Source: Paenarthrobacter ilicis (GTDB lineage: Bacteria; Actinomycetota; Actinomycetes; Actinomycetales; Micrococcaceae). From it: 64,000 nucleotides of DNA. The stretch spans positions 1,488,001 through 1,552,000 of the forward strand of contig NZ_JAFBCD010000001.1 of NCBI RefSeq assembly GCF_016907545.1. The letters are read 5' to 3'. Below are positions 27,424 through 36,869 of the stretch, in pieces. The notes under the pieces were generated by a model. That model did not search any database. It saw only the letters and a list, made by a program, of their open reading frames with translations, and had not been told where the DNA came from. A program made the position numbers and the translations under genes. Numbering within the stretch: the stretch's first letter is position 1; the number at the start of each line of letters is the position of its first letter.

Positions 27424-28395
27424 ATGTCGGAAACCCCGGATGAGTCCCCAAACAACCCCGCAACGCCCGGAGTGACTGCGGGCGCCCCGCCTGTCATATC
27501 GATTGTCGGTCCCACTGGTTCGGGAAAATCGGACCTGGGGGTCAAGCTCGCATTGGACCTCGACGGCGAGGTCATCAACGCCGATGCCCTGCAGTTCTAC
27601 CGGGGCATGGACATCGGCACGGCAAAGATCACCATGGAGGAGCGCAAGGGCGTCCGCCACCACCTCCTGGATACCCTGGACGTCACTGACGAGGCCAGCG
27701 TGGCCGACTTTCAGCAGGAGTGCCGCGACGCGATCCGCGACATCCACTCACGCGGCAAGAGGGCAATCCTGGTGGGCGGCTCCGGCTTGTACGTCCGGGC
27801 GGCGTTGGACGTCCTGGAGTTCCCGGGAACCGACCCCGCCCTTCGACAACGGTTGGAGGAGGAGGTGGCCGCCACAGGGCTGGCGCCCCTCCGGGAACGC
27901 TTGGCCGCGGTGGATCCAGTGGCCGCAGGCCGCCTCGGTGATGCCCGGCGGGTGATCCGTGCCTTGGAAGTCCATGGGCTGACGGGGCGCCCGTTCAGTT
28001 CCTTCATGCCCGAGCGGCGCTACTTTCAGCCGGCAGTCCAGATAGGTCTTGCAGTTGATCGCGAAGAGCTGCGTGGTCGGTTGGCTGAGCGTGTCCACGG
28101 GATGGTTGAGTCTGGATTGGTGGACGAAGTGCGCCGGCTTGATGCGATCGGCCTGCGAACCGGCAAAACGGCAGGACGGGCGTTGGGCTATGCGCAATTC
28201 CTGAAGGTGCTGGATGGCGTCATGGACCAGGCCACCGCCATCGAAGAGACCATTGTGGCCACCAGGCAGTTCGCCCGGCGGCAGCTGACGTGGTTCCGTG
28301 CCGACCCCCGGATCACCTGGCTGGATTGGCGTGACCCGGACCTGGCAGGCAAGGCGCTCTCGGAAGTGGGAAGCCGGAACACCCCCGCAATTTAG
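27424..28395 (+). CDS. miaA: tRNA dimethylallyltransferase MiaA
   Basis: Adds the isopentenyl group to A37 of UNN-reading tRNAs, producing the substrate of MiaB. The 323 residues carry the P-loop VGPTGSGKS near residue 27, [24 protein letters not shown], and the C-terminal [12 protein letters not shown] block. An N-terminal extension of about 20 residues precedes the P-loop. Same operon as miaB. Confidence 0.96.
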   Translation: MSETPDESPNNPATPGVTAGAPPVISIVGPTGSGKSDLGVKLALDLDGEVINADALQFYRGMDIGTAKITMEERKGVRHHLLDTLDVTDEASVADFQQECRDAIRDIHSRGKRAILVGGSGLYVRAALDVLEFPGTDPALRQRLEEEVAATGLAPLRERLAAVDPVAAGRLGDARRVIRALEVHGLTGRPFSSFMPERRYFQPAVQIGLAVDREELRGRLAERVHGMVESGLVDEVRRLDAIGLRTGKTAGRALGYAQFLKVLDGVMDQATAIEETIVATRQFARRQLTWFRADPRITWLDWRDPDLAGKALSEVGSRNTPAI

Positions 28396-28415
28396 GGCCA
28401 GTCAAGCGGGGCGGG

Positions 28416-28428
28416 TAGCCTTGACTCC
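28416..28428 (+). promoter_or_regulatory. dapF promoter -10 box, leaderless arrangement
   Basis: TAGCCT at 28416-28421 lies 7 bases before the dapF ATG, giving dapF its own promoter after miaA. Confidence 0.55.
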
Positions 28429-29397
28429 ATGGAAGAAACCGCCGTAGCCACTGCCCCGCAGGCACCCTCCGCCGAGGCAGCCGTGCCCGCACCCAGCTTG
28501 GCTGGATTGCCCTTTTCCAAGGGGCATGGGACGGGAAATGACTTTGTCCTGATCGCGGACCCGGGCGACGCGCATGAGATCACTCCCGAGCAGGTAGCCC
28601 AGCTGTGCGACCGTCACACAGGCATCGGAGGTGACGGACTCATCCGCGCGGTGCCGTCGCGCTTCCTGCCCGAGGGCCGCGCTGCGCTTGAACAGGACAG
28701 CGGCGCCGAATGGTTCATGGATTACCGCAACGGCGATGGTTCATTGTCTGAGATGTGTGGCAATGGGGTCCGCGTCTTCGTCCACTTCCTCATCGAGCAG
28801 GGCCTGGTAGACCTTGGAACAGGGGAAACGCTCACCATTGGAACCCGCGGCGGCGTCAAAAAAGTAGTCCGCACAGTCAACGGTTACGCCGTTGACATGG
28901 GGCCGTGGGAGTTTATCTTCCCCAAAGAAGCCACCAGCAAGGCCATGGACGCCCTGGTCAGTGCCGATGGCCTGGAAGTAGCCCGGCCCGGGCTCTCCGT
29001 GAGCATGGGCAATCCCCACACTGTTGTGGCCCTTGCCGAGCTGGCCGAGTTGTCTGCTACCCAGTTGTTCAAAGCACCGGTGGTGGATCCCAAACCGGAA
29101 CACGGCACCAACGTTGAATTCGTTGTTCCCGCCGAACCCCTGGTGGAGGACGGAGTGGGCACCATTTCCATGCGCGTCCACGAGCGCGGGGTCGGTGAGA
29201 CGCAATCCTGCGGCACGGGCGCGTGCGCGGCTGCCGTGGCCATTCGTCACTGGGCCGGCAGCGCGGCACCCAACGATTGGCACGTCAAGGTTCCAGGCGG
29301 TGTCGTAGGCGTAAAGTTCTTCCCCGGAGCCGGCGGCCGTGAGCACGTTGAACTCAGCGGCCCGGCGGTCATCGTGGCTACAGGGACGCTTTCCTGA
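28429..29397 (+). CDS. dapF: diaminopimelate epimerase DapF
   Basis: Interconverts LL- and meso-diaminopimelate for peptidoglycan and lysine. The 322 residues contain [10 protein letters not shown] near the start, the first catalytic Cys in MCGNGVR and the second in [12 protein letters not shown] Pro/Ala-rich N-terminal extension of about 25 residues is present. The 3' end overlaps the convergent methyltransferase gene by 20 bases. Confidence 0.96.
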   Translation: MEETAVATAPQAPSAEAAVPAPSLAGLPFSKGHGTGNDFVLIADPGDAHEITPEQVAQLCDRHTGIGGDGLIRAVPSRFLPEGRAALEQDSGAEWFMDYRNGDGSLSEMCGNGVRVFVHFLIEQGLVDLGTGETLTIGTRGGVKKVVRTVNGYAVDMGPWEFIFPKEATSKAMDALVSADGLEVARPGLSVSMGNPHTVVALAELAELSATQLFKAPVVDPKPEHGTNVEFVVPAEPLVEDGVGTISMRVHERGVGETQSCGTGACAAAVAIRHWAGSAAPNDWHVKVPGGVVGVKFFPGAGGREHVELSGPAVIVATGTLS

Positions 29398-29992
29398 CCT
29401 TGATGATGCGGAACGACTTGGACGTGCTTTCCCGGCCCACCGCGTAACCGCTGCCCAGTTCTCCGGCGAGCCACTTCTGGAGTGAATCGGCGCCGAGGTT
29501 CTTCTGCACCACGAGCCAGGCCTCGCCGCCCGGGGCGAGGCGCGGAAGCCACCGGAGCAGCAGCGCGTGCAGTTCAGCCTTGCCGATGCGGATGGGCGGA
29601 TTGGACCAGATAGTGGTGAACTCGACGCCGGGGTCTACGTCGTCCGGGAGACTGGCATGGACATTGCCCAGGCCCAGCGCCGCAGCATTCTCGTTGGTAA
29701 GCGTCACGCAGCGTTCGTTCACGTCCACCGCAACAACGGTGGCCTCCGGGGACTTCAGCCCCAGTGTCAGCGCAATGGGACCCCATCCGCACCCGATGTC
29801 CAGGAACGTTCCTTCGGCAGGGGGTGGCGGAACGTCCGAAAACAGGATGGCCGTTCCTTTGTCCACGGCGTCGGGGCTGAAGATACCGCTGGAGGTCTGC
29901 AGGTGACGTGTTTTGCCGTCCAATTCCACGGTCAGCGGCTTCCGGGTGAACGGACCGGCAGGTTGGGCAGTGAAATAGTGTGCAGACTCCAT
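29378..29992 (-). CDS. RsmC/RlmG-like class I SAM methyltransferase
   Basis: A 204-residue methyltransferase with motif [17 protein letters not shown] and the N-base motif SNPPIR, features of 16S/23S rRNA guanine-N2 methyltransferases (RsmC, RlmG). It is shorter than E. coli RsmC, corresponding to the catalytic half only, as in other actinobacteria. The rRNA target is not determinable by eye. A TAATCT box lies 8 bases before the ATG. Confidence 0.85.
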   Translation of the reverse strand: MESAHYFTAQPAGPFTRKPLTVELDGKTRHLQTSSGIFSPDAVDKGTAILFSDVPPPPAEGTFLDIGCGWGPIALTLGLKSPEATVVAVDVNERCVTLTNENAAALGLGNVHASLPDDVDPGVEFTTIWSNPPIRIGKAELHALLLRWLPRLAPGGEAWLVVQKNLGADSLQKWLAGELGSGYAVGRESTSKSFRIIKVRKASL

Positions 29993-30006
29993 AAGGAGCC
30001 AGATTA
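29993..30006 (-). promoter_or_regulatory. promoter -10 box of the methyltransferase gene
   Basis: TAATCT (minus strand 30006-30001) is 8 bases from the ATG at 29992, a near-leaderless arrangement. Confidence 0.45.
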
Positions 30007-30494
30007 GTGGCCCAATGGTGGACTTGGGAAACTGCCGGGGGAGCAGGGTGGGTTGACGTGCGGTGCTATTGTTTAGTCCATGTTCTTGATCTTTGAGTAG
30101 CCAAAACCTCCCGGCCTGCTTCAGCAGGCCCTGGAGGCCTCGCCCGCGACGCAGAGCGGCCCGGCACTATTGCCCGGTTGCCGCCCTTTCCGCCCGGCAG
30201 GTTGCTACCGGCATCCCCGAGAGATCAACGCTCCCAGTCCCTCCGCAGTGGAGGCAGCATCATGCTGCGTTCCCAACGTGCGGTCCGGCCCGGGCGTCAG
30301 GACATCCTCCGGGCCGGCTGCCTCCCCGCGGATCCATTCGAACCACTGTTACCTGCAGCTTCCACCCCCGAGGTGTGGATTCTGCCCGGCCCACAGGAGC
30401 CTCCATGGCCCAAGCCCGTCAGCCCAGCGCGAAGAGCGCACCATCGAGCAGTAAACAGCACTATTCTGGAATAGCCGAACAGTCTAAGGAGACC
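30007..30494 (+). promoter_or_regulatory. long structured region upstream of hflX
   Basis: About 490 bases without a recognisable gene. It holds several strong hairpins: 30113-30130 (7-bp stem, TTCA loop), a short inverted repeat GCAGCAT/ATGCTGC near 30250, and a 9-bp stem CCGGCCCGG/CCGGGCCGG around 30284-30318. A frame in register with hflX stays open from about 30093. The ATG at 30405 has a well-placed AGGAG (30395-30399) and could be the true hflX start or a leader peptide start. It could be an attenuator leader or an unrecognised RNA. Confidence 0.4.
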
Positions 30495-32057
30495 ATGACC
30501 ACCCAGAAGCACTCCGGATCCGATTCCGACGCCCAGGACATGAGTCCTGACCAAATCCAGGCCGTCATCGACCGGATTCTTTCCAAGGATGCACCAGCCC
30601 GGCCGTCTGCTGACAGCGACGCCGGTGGTGTCCTCGGCAAGGCGCAGGCAATCTCTTCGCTCGACCAAGAGCACAGTATTTACGACGGTGACCAGGAAGA
30701 CCTGGCCGAGCGCCGCGCATTGCGCCGCACCGCAGGGCTGTCCACTGAACTCGAAGACGTCACCGAGGTTGAATACCGGCAGTTGCGCCTTGAGCGCGTT
30801 GTCCTCGCTGGTCTGTGGACCGAAGGTACCTTGGCTGATGCGGAGAATTCCCTCCGTGAACTGGCAGCCCTGGCCGAGACGGCAGGTTCCGAGGTCCTGG
30901 ACGGACTCGTCCAGCGGCGTACAAAGCCCGATCCCGGTACCTTCCTTGGCTCCGGCAAGGCCCAGGAACTCAAGGACATCGTGGCCGCCACCGGCGCGGA
31001 CACGGTGGTGGTGGACACCGAGCTTGCGCCCTCCCAGCGCCGTGGGCTTGAGGACATTGTCAAGGTCAAGGTGGTGGACCGCACAACGTTGATCCTGGAC
31101 ATTTTCGCCCAGCATGCCAAGAGCCGTGAAGGCAAGGCACAAGTTGAGCTGGCGCAGCTCGAATACTTGTTGCCAAGGCTCCGTGGTTGGGGTGACTCAA
31201 TGTCCCGCCAGGCAGGTGGCCAGGTGGGTGGCGCAGGCGCCGGCATGGGTTCGCGTGGTCCGGGTGAAACCAAGATTGAACTCGACCGCCGGCGCATCCG
31301 TACCCGGATGGCCAAGCTTCGGCGTGAGATTGCGGCCATGAAGCCGGCGCGCGAGACCAAGCGGGCCAACCGCCGTCGTAACGACGTTCCGTCCGTGGCC
31401 ATTGCCGGCTACACCAACGCGGGCAAGTCCTCCTTGCTCAACCGCCTGACCGATGCCGGGGTCCTGGTGCAGAACGCACTCTTCGCCACGCTGGACCCCA
31501 CCGTCCGCAAGGCGCAGACTCCGGACGGCATCGGCTACACCCTTGCCGACACCGTGGGCTTTGTCCGGTCCTTGCCAACGCAATTGGTGGAGGCTTTCCG
31601 CTCCACGCTGGAGGAGGTCGCGGATGCTGACCTGATCCTCCACGTGGTGGATGCTTCCCACCCGGATCCTGAAGGGCAGATTGCCGCAGTCAGGGCTGTT
31701 TTCTCCGAAGTGGATGCACGAAAAGTGCCGGAGATCATCGTGCTCAACAAGGTGGACGTCGCAGATCCTTTCGTTGTGGAGCGACTGAAGCAAAAGGAGC
31801 CCAGGAATGCAGTGGTTTCCACACGTACAGGCGAGGGAATCGCGGAGCTTCTTGAGGACATCAGCCGATCCATCCCGCGGCCCGGTGTCCGCTTGGAGCT
31901 GTTGATCCCTTACGACCGTGGCGAGCTGATCAGCAAGCTGCACAGCTCGGACTCCGAAATTCTCAGCCTCGACCACCAGGAAAACGGCACGCGCGTAGTG
32001 GCAATGGTCCGTGAGGGCCTGGCCGCTGAACTGGAGTCATTCATCGCTCATGGCTAA
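30495..32057 (+). CDS. hflX: GTPase HflX
   Basis: Ribosome-splitting GTPase that rescues stalled 70S ribosomes. The 520 residues have an N-terminal HflX domain with GSGKAQELKD, a helical linker with the GMGSRGPGETKIE motif, and a G domain (about 300-465) with G1 GYTNAGKSSL, DTVGFVRSLP and NKVD. I took ATG 30495, where AAGGAG lies only 3 bases upstream. ATG 30405, with better-spaced AGGAG, would add 30 residues. The stop overlaps the DinG-like gene by 8 bases. Confidence 0.94.
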   Translation: MTTQKHSGSDSDAQDMSPDQIQAVIDRILSKDAPARPSADSDAGGVLGKAQAISSLDQEHSIYDGDQEDLAERRALRRTAGLSTELEDVTEVEYRQLRLERVVLAGLWTEGTLADAENSLRELAALAETAGSEVLDGLVQRRTKPDPGTFLGSGKAQELKDIVAATGADTVVVDTELAPSQRRGLEDIVKVKVVDRTTLILDIFAQHAKSREGKAQVELAQLEYLLPRLRGWGDSMSRQAGGQVGGAGAGMGSRGPGETKIELDRRRIRTRMAKLRREIAAMKPARETKRANRRRNDVPSVAIAGYTNAGKSSLLNRLTDAGVLVQNALFATLDPTVRKAQTPDGIGYTLADTVGFVRSLPTQLVEAFRSTLEEVADADLILHVVDASHPDPEGQIAAVRAVFSEVDARKVPEIIVLNKVDVADPFVVERLKQKEPRNAVVSTRTGEGIAELLEDISRSIPRPGVRLELLIPYDRGELISKLHSSDSEILSLDHQENGTRVVAMVREGLAAELESFIAHG

Positions 32058-34110
32058 GAAGGTGGCGGCGGACGGAGCCGCATCCGAGGGTGAGAAAGCA
32101 ACCCTTGAATTGTTGGATCGTGCCGTCTCAGGCATGGGGGGACAAAGCAGGGAAGGCCAGCATGAGATGGCCAAGCATGTCACCCGTGCCATTGAGACGG
32201 GAGAACATCTCCTGGTCCAGGCGGGAACGGGAACAGGTAAGTCCCTGGCGTACCTGATTCCGTTGATCGCCCACTCCATGGAGAGCAACAAGCCCACGCT
32301 TGTGTCCACCGCCACCTTGGCTTTGCAGACCCAGATTGTAGGCAGGGACCTTCCCAGGCTCCTGGACACAATCACCCCCCACCTTGAACGCCCGGTCAAC
32401 GTGGCGTTGGTGAAGGGGCGGGCAAACTATGTTTGCCTGCAAAAGCTGGAAGGCGGCTTCCCCAGCGAGGAGCCGTCAGAAGGCCAGTTGTTTTCCCTGG
32501 GTGAGGATACGGCCGTGCCGCATTTCGCGGCGTCCATGGGTGGCCCGCAGTCGCAGCTTGGCAAGGAAGTCGTCCGTCTCCGCGAATGGGCCGAAAAGAC
32601 CGCCACGGGAGACCGTGACGAACTGATGCCCGGCGTGACGGACAGGGCATGGCGGCAAGTATCCGTCACCTCCATGGAATGCCTCGGGGCCCAAAAATGT
32701 CCCGTTGCCGAGGAGTGCTTCAGTGAACTGGCACGCGCCCGTGCGGCTGAGGCCGATGTTGTGGTCACCAACCATGCCATGTTGGCCGTCAGCGCTTTCG
32801 AAGGCCTGGCAGTGCTGCCGGAATACGACGTCGTGGTGGTAGACGAAGCGCATGAGCTGCAGGACAGGGTTACGGGAGCAGTATCCGGCCAGTTGTCAGT
32901 GGCGATGGTCCATGCTGCCGCCTCCAGCGCACGCAAGCACACGGCCATTACTGTGGATGCGCTCAACGCCGCTGCGGACCGCCTCGACATGGCAATCGCC
33001 GGTGTTCCCGACGGTTTGCTTCCCAACGGCCTCAATGATGAGCAGCTGGACTGCCTCGATCAATTGCGCGACGCCACCCGGGCGGCCCTTTCGGACTCCA
33101 AAACCGACTCCTCGACGGCCGTCGACGGTGGCCGGCAACTGGCCCGGTCGCGGCTGATGCTCATCCTTGAACTGTGCGAGCGTATGCTCGCCGCCAAGGA
33201 AAACCGGGAAGTGGTGTGGTTTTCCCGGAACAGCACTTTCGACCCCCAGCAGGGGTACTCCCAGCCTGACGAGACCGCACCGGCATTGATCAACATCGCA
33301 CCGCTCAGCGTGGCCGGAAGGCTGCGGGAAGGGCTCTTCGCCGACCATACGGTGGTACTGACGTCAGCGACGCTGGCCATCGGTTCGGCTTTTGAACCGG
33401 CAGCCGGGGGATTGGGGCTGATAGGGGACGGAGCTCCCAGCTGGACGGGGATCGACGTAGGTTCGCCCTTCGACTATCCCAAGCAGGGTGTGTTGTACGT
33501 GGCCAAGCATCTGCCCAAACCGTCGCGGGGAACCTCTCCTGAGGCCTTGGACGAGCTGGAAGACCTCATCCGGGCTTCCGGCGGGGGAGCATTGTGCTTG
33601 TTCTCCTCACGCCGTGCCGCGGAAGACGCCGCAGATGCGATGCGTCAGCGCCTGGATGTCAGCATTCTTTGCCAAGGCGAGTCCACCATGTCCGCGTTGG
33701 TGAAGCAGTTCGCGGATGAGCCCGACACTTGCCTTTTCGGCACGATGTCGCTGTGGCAGGGTGTTGATGTTCCCGGCGGCTCATGCCGGTTGGTGGTCAT
33801 CGACCGCATACCGTTTCCCCGGCCCGATGACCCGCTGATGACTGCGCGGTCCCGCGCAGTAGCCCAGTCCGGCGGCAACGGCTTCATGGCTGTTTCCGCT
33901 ACCCACGCTGCGATTCGCCTGGCTCAGGGAGCAGGCAGGCTTATCCGCTCCACCGGTGACAGGGGAGTGGTGGCGGTGCTCGACTCGCGACTTTCCACCG
34001 AGCGCTATGGAGCATTCCTGCGCGCTGCCCTGCCGCCCTTCTGGGCGACTGCAGACCGCACAGTGGTCAGAGGTGTCCTGGAACGGCTTGGCTCCGCTAC
34101 AACGCCGTAG
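32050..34110 (+). CDS. DinG-like ATP-dependent DNA helicase (XPD family, iron-sulfur)
   Basis: A 686-residue superfamily 2 helicase. Walker A is QAGTGTGKS (about 58-66) and the DEAH box is VVVDEAHEL. Between them lies a Cys cluster (YVCLQK, MECLGAQKCPVAEECF) that fits the four ligands of the XPD/DinG iron-sulfur domain. C-terminal helicase motifs include GTMSLWQGVDVPG and QGAGRLIRSTGDRG. ATG 32050 overlaps the end of hflX, so expression is coupled. A repair role is expected from the family and neighbouring lexA; no LexA box of its own was seen. Confidence 0.9.
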   Translation: MAKKVAADGAASEGEKATLELLDRAVSGMGGQSREGQHEMAKHVTRAIETGEHLLVQAGTGTGKSLAYLIPLIAHSMESNKPTLVSTATLALQTQIVGRDLPRLLDTITPHLERPVNVALVKGRANYVCLQKLEGGFPSEEPSEGQLFSLGEDTAVPHFAASMGGPQSQLGKEVVRLREWAEKTATGDRDELMPGVTDRAWRQVSVTSMECLGAQKCPVAEECFSELARARAAEADVVVTNHAMLAVSAFEGLAVLPEYDVVVVDEAHELQDRVTGAVSGQLSVAMVHAAASSARKHTAITVDALNAAADRLDMAIAGVPDGLLPNGLNDEQLDCLDQLRDATRAALSDSKTDSSTAVDGGRQLARSRLMLILELCERMLAAKENREVVWFSRNSTFDPQQGYSQPDETAPALINIAPLSVAGRLREGLFADHTVVLTSATLAIGSAFEPAAGGLGLIGDGAPSWTGIDVGSPFDYPKQGVLYVAKHLPKPSRGTSPEALDELEDLIRASGGGALCLFSSRRAAEDAADAMRQRLDVSILCQGESTMSALVKQFADEPDTCLFGTMSLWQGVDVPGGSCRLVVIDRIPFPRPDDPLMTARSRAVAQSGGNGFMAVSATHAAIRLAQGAGRLIRSTGDRGVVAVLDSRLSTERYGAFLRAALPPFWATADRTVVRGVLERLGSATTP

Positions 34111-34170
34111 ATGGCTTCCTGGTTGGGAATTTCGCCGGGACTGCCGGCCAGGATAGCTGAATCGGGTTTG

Positions 34171-34914
34171 CTAGAGCGACCGCAGAACTGAGACAACCTT
34201 GCCCATGATGGTGGCTTGGTCTCCCAGAATGGGCTCGTACTGCGTGTTTTGCGGCAGCAGCCACGTGTGGCCGTCACGCTGACGGAAGGTCTTGACGGTG
34301 GCTTCATCGTCCAACAGGGCCGCAACGATGTCGCCATTGATGGCATCGTTTTGGCGGCGCACCACTACCCAGTCGCCGTCGCAGATCGCGGCGTCGATCA
34401 TCGAGTCGCCGGCAACCTTCAACATGAACAGCTCGCCGTGCCCCACGAGCTGGCGGGGCAGGGGAAGAACGTCCTCCACAGTCTGGTCCGCCAGGATCGG
34501 TCCGCCGGCGGCGATGCGGCCCACCAAGGGAACCATGGCGGTGTCGCTGGCGCTGGAAAGTTCCGTCACCGCAAGTCCGCCCGTGCTGCGCAGGGTGGCG
34601 GGACCTTCGACGCCGGGCACGGAACCCGCGTCCAGTGTCAGGGGCATCAGGACTTCCATGGCGCGGGGGCGCTTGGGATCCCTACGGAGGTATCCCAATT
34701 TCTCCAGCTGTGAGAGTTGGTGCGTGACACTGGACAGGCTGGCCAGCCCCACGGTGTCTCCGATTTCGCGCATGCTGGGCGGGTAGCCGTTGTCGTTCAC
34801 CGACCTCTGGATGGTCTCCAGGATTTTCTTTTGCCGGACAGTCAGGCTTTTGGGGCTCTTCTGGGGCTGTTGGCTCCGCAGTGGTGCCGCGCCGCCTGTG
34901 GCTTTCGCTGCCAT
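34171..34914 (-). CDS. lexA: SOS repressor LexA
   Basis: The 247-residue repressor has an N-terminal winged helix (about 25-90; [16 protein letters not shown]) and a self-cleavage domain. Cleavage would occur at the Ala-Gly in GRIAAGG. The catalytic Ser is in VAGDSMID and the Lys is in DEATVKTF. A Gly/Ala/Pro/Gln-rich N terminus precedes the HTH. ATG 34914 is preferred; an upstream TTG at 34944 is possible. The promoter carries its own LexA box. A LysM gene lies divergently, as with lexA and Rv2719c in mycobacteria. Confidence 0.96.
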   Translation of the reverse strand: MAAKATGGAAPLRSQQPQKSPKSLTVRQKKILETIQRSVNDNGYPPSMREIGDTVGLASLSSVTHQLSQLEKLGYLRRDPKRPRAMEVLMPLTLDAGSVPGVEGPATLRSTGGLAVTELSSASDTAMVPLVGRIAAGGPILADQTVEDVLPLPRQLVGHGELFMLKVAGDSMIDAAICDGDWVVVRRQNDAINGDIVAALLDDEATVKTFRQRDGHTWLLPQNTQYEPILGDQATIMGKVVSVLRSL

Positions 34915-34968
34915 GTTCGCCAATGCCTTCCATTTCGCCCGCAAGGTACGTCCCTATGGGGAGAGTCC

Positions 34969-35104
34969 TAAAAATGTCAGACCCTCCTGGTCCACTGAAA
35001 CAGTGCCTGTTTCTTCACTCAAACGTAGGGCAGGCGCAGGCGTTTATCAAACATTTGTTCTAGCGAGTCTCGACACCGTTCGTTGATAAGTGCTAAAAAT
35101 GTCA
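34969..35104 (+). repeat. 11-base word TAAAAATGTCA, two copies in the lexA upstream region
   Basis: Copies at 34969-34979 and 35094-35104 are in the same orientation; a third identical copy is in the recA promoter (24212-24222). A five-A run is rare in this GC-rich DNA. In recA the word feeds into the RecA-NDp promoter, but the two copies here lack a TANNNT box at the expected distance. Confidence 0.7.
35022..35061 (-). promoter_or_regulatory. lexA promoter and LexA box
   Basis: On the minus strand TTGATA (35050-35045), a 17-base spacer and TACGTT (35027-35022) form a good promoter for lexA, giving a leader of about 100 bases. The box CAAACATTTGTTCT (35048-35061) overlaps the -35 and fits the LexA consensus with two mismatches, consistent with autorepression. 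Confidence 0.7.
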
Positions 35105-35114
35105 TAGCAAGGTT

Positions 35115-35128
35115 CGAACATGTGTTCT
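35115..35128 (+). promoter_or_regulatory. LexA box upstream of the LysM gene
   Basis: CGAACATGTGTTCT matches CGAAC-N4-GTTCG with one mismatch and lies about 140 bases before the LysM ATG. The flanking GGTTCGAACAT recurs at 35164-35174. A further near-palindrome at 35155-35169 has a 5-base spacer and so is a poor LexA site. Confidence 0.68.
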
Positions 35129-35270
35129 ATAAATCTTCGCGAGGTACCGAAAATCGAACATCCGGTTCGAACATCCCATCCAGGGATCGGCGTCGCGGGG
35201 GAGGCACTAAGAATTGGCAGCCAGGCGGCGAAGTATCGGCGCCAGGCAATAGCTCAGAAGGGCTCAGCTC

Positions 35271-35630
35271 ATGTCCGTCGTCACCAACCTCAATGATTAC
35301 CGCGCCTCCAAGGCATCCCCGCGGCTCCGCCTGACCCGTCGTGGTCGGATGGTCTTCTTCGGCATTCCCGCCATGCTGTTGGCAGCTGCTCTCCTGAGCC
35401 TCGCCGGATTCATCACCTCTCCGGCGAAGGCCTCCGACTCGCAGTCGCAGCTCAGGCCACCCGTTGCCGTCACCGTCACCGTGCAGCAGGGGCAGTCGCT
35501 GTGGGGAATTGCCGGGGCCGCTGCGCCGGAGCGTGACCCCCGCGACGTCATCGCGGAAATCATTCAACTGAACGACCTCCGGGGTGGCCGGATCCAGCCC
35601 GGCCAGCAACTGTTTGTACCAGCAGCCTAG
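35271..35630 (+). CDS. LysM-domain membrane protein, probable SOS-induced division inhibitor
   Basis: A 119-residue protein with a cytoplasmic N terminus of about 27 residues, one transmembrane segment (about 28-50) and an external LysM peptidoglycan-binding domain (about 67-117; VQQGQSLWGIAG, then IQLNDLRGGRIQPGQQLFV). The layout and divergence from lexA match mycobacterial Rv2719c (ChiZ) and functionally resemble DivS of corynebacteria, both SOS-induced cell-division inhibitors. Orthology is inferred from context. A LexA box lies upstream. Confidence 0.8.
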   Translation: MSVVTNLNDYRASKASPRLRLTRRGRMVFFGIPAMLLAAALLSLAGFITSPAKASDSQSQLRPPVAVTVTVQQGQSLWGIAGAAAPERDPRDVIAEIIQLNDLRGGRIQPGQQLFVPAA

Positions 35631-35692
35631 GAGGACGGGCGGATTCGGGTGGGCGCCGGCGTCACAGTTAGTCTGGAGTCCCACCCTCCGCT

Positions 35693-35704
35693 TAAACTGT
35701 CGTG
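35693..35704 (+). promoter_or_regulatory. hisC promoter -10 box, leaderless arrangement
   Basis: TAAACT at 35693-35698 is 6 bases before GTG 35705 and only 3 before GTG 35702. This favours 35705 as the start codon. Confidence 0.55.
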
Positions 35705-36823
35705 GTGAGTGACCAGCTTGAGCGACTTGACCAACTACCCCTCCGGACCAACCTGCGCGGTCTGAGCCCCTATGGTGCGCCGCAGCTGGATGTTCCCGTC
35801 CTGCTCAACGTGAACGAAAACACCCATGGGGTTCCCCAGGATGTACAGGCCGCCATTACCAAGGCCGTTGCCGCCGCAGCGACGGGGCTGAACCGCTATC
35901 CCGACCGCGAGTTCACGGAGTTGCGGCAAGCCCTGGCTGAATACCTGGGGCACGGACTCGGCCCGGATCAGATCTGGGCCGCCAACGGCTCCAACGAGGT
36001 TCTCCAACAAATCCTGCAGGCCTTCGGCGGGCCCGGACGCAAGGCCTTGGGTTTCCCGCCCACGTATTCCATGTACCCCTTGCTGGCCAGTGGCACCGAC
36101 ACCGAGTATGTGCGGGGAGTCCGGGCGGATGACTATGGGCTGGACGCCGAATCGGCGGCCGCCCAGGTCCGTGAGACGGGCGCCAATATCGTCTTCCTCT
36201 GCTCACCGAACAATCCCACCGGGACCGGCTTGGGCCTTGATGTAGTCGAGGCCGTCTACGCGGCCGGTGAGGACAACCAGGCAATCGTGATCGTGGATGA
36301 GGCCTACCACGAGTTCGCGCACGACAATACGCCCAGTGCCCTGACACTGTTGCCCGGCCGCCAGCGCCTGATCGTCTCACGCACCATGAGCAAAGCCTTT
36401 GCTTTGGCCGGGGCCCGGCTGGGATACATGGCCGCAGCCCCCGAAGTGACCGATGCCATCCGGCTGGTCCGTCTGCCTTACCACCTGTCAGCTGTCACCC
36501 AGGCCACCGCGTTGGCGGCGCTGAACCACCGCGAAGCCCTGATGGCGGACGTCGAGGACATCAAAGTGCAGCGGGACCGGATAGTCACCGAACTGCTGCG
36601 CATGGGGCTCAAGCCGGCGGCGTCGGACTCCAACTACGTCTTCTTCGGGGGCCTGGACAACCCGCACGCCGTGTGGCAGGGACTGCTTGACGCCGGTGTG
36701 TTGATCCGCGACGTCGGTATCCCGGGACACCTTCGCGTCACCGCCGGTACCGAGCGGGAAACCACGGCCTTCCTGGAAGCCCTTGAGGCGCTCCTGGACG
36801 GGCCGGCATCCGCGCACGCCTAA
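35705..36823 (+). CDS. hisC: histidinol-phosphate aminotransferase
   Basis: PLP-dependent aminotransferase of histidine synthesis. The 372 residues show LNVNENTHG near the N terminus, [35 protein letters not shown], the PLP-Lys in [17 protein letters not shown] and the C-terminal RVTAGTERE Arg. GTG 35705 is chosen from the upstream -10 box. It is the first gene of hisC-hisB-hisH-(small membrane protein)-hisA. hisD, normally upstream, and hisF are not in the window. Confidence 0.95.
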   Translation: MSDQLERLDQLPLRTNLRGLSPYGAPQLDVPVLLNVNENTHGVPQDVQAAITKAVAAAATGLNRYPDREFTELRQALAEYLGHGLGPDQIWAANGSNEVLQQILQAFGGPGRKALGFPPTYSMYPLLASGTDTEYVRGVRADDYGLDAESAAAQVRETGANIVFLCSPNNPTGTGLGLDVVEAVYAAGEDNQAIVIVDEAYHEFAHDNTPSALTLLPGRQRLIVSRTMSKAFALAGARLGYMAAAPEVTDAIRLVRLPYHLSAVTQATALAALNHREALMADVEDIKVQRDRIVTELLRMGLKPAASDSNYVFFGGLDNPHAVWQGLLDAGVLIRDVGIPGHLRVTAGTERETTAFLEALEALLDGPASAHA

Positions 36824-36869
36824 ACTTGTTTGTAGACCCCATCCACCTTCCGTGTATAAGGACATCCCA

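Noticed and set aside
30093..30404. HflX start at the TTG near 30093
   Set aside because: The Arg/Pro-rich translation is unlike any HflX N terminus and runs through strong hairpins; better starts exist at 30405 and 30495.
35155..35169. Second LexA box before the LysM gene
   Set aside because: The half-sites are separated by 5 bases instead of 4, which should place them on the wrong helical face for LexA.
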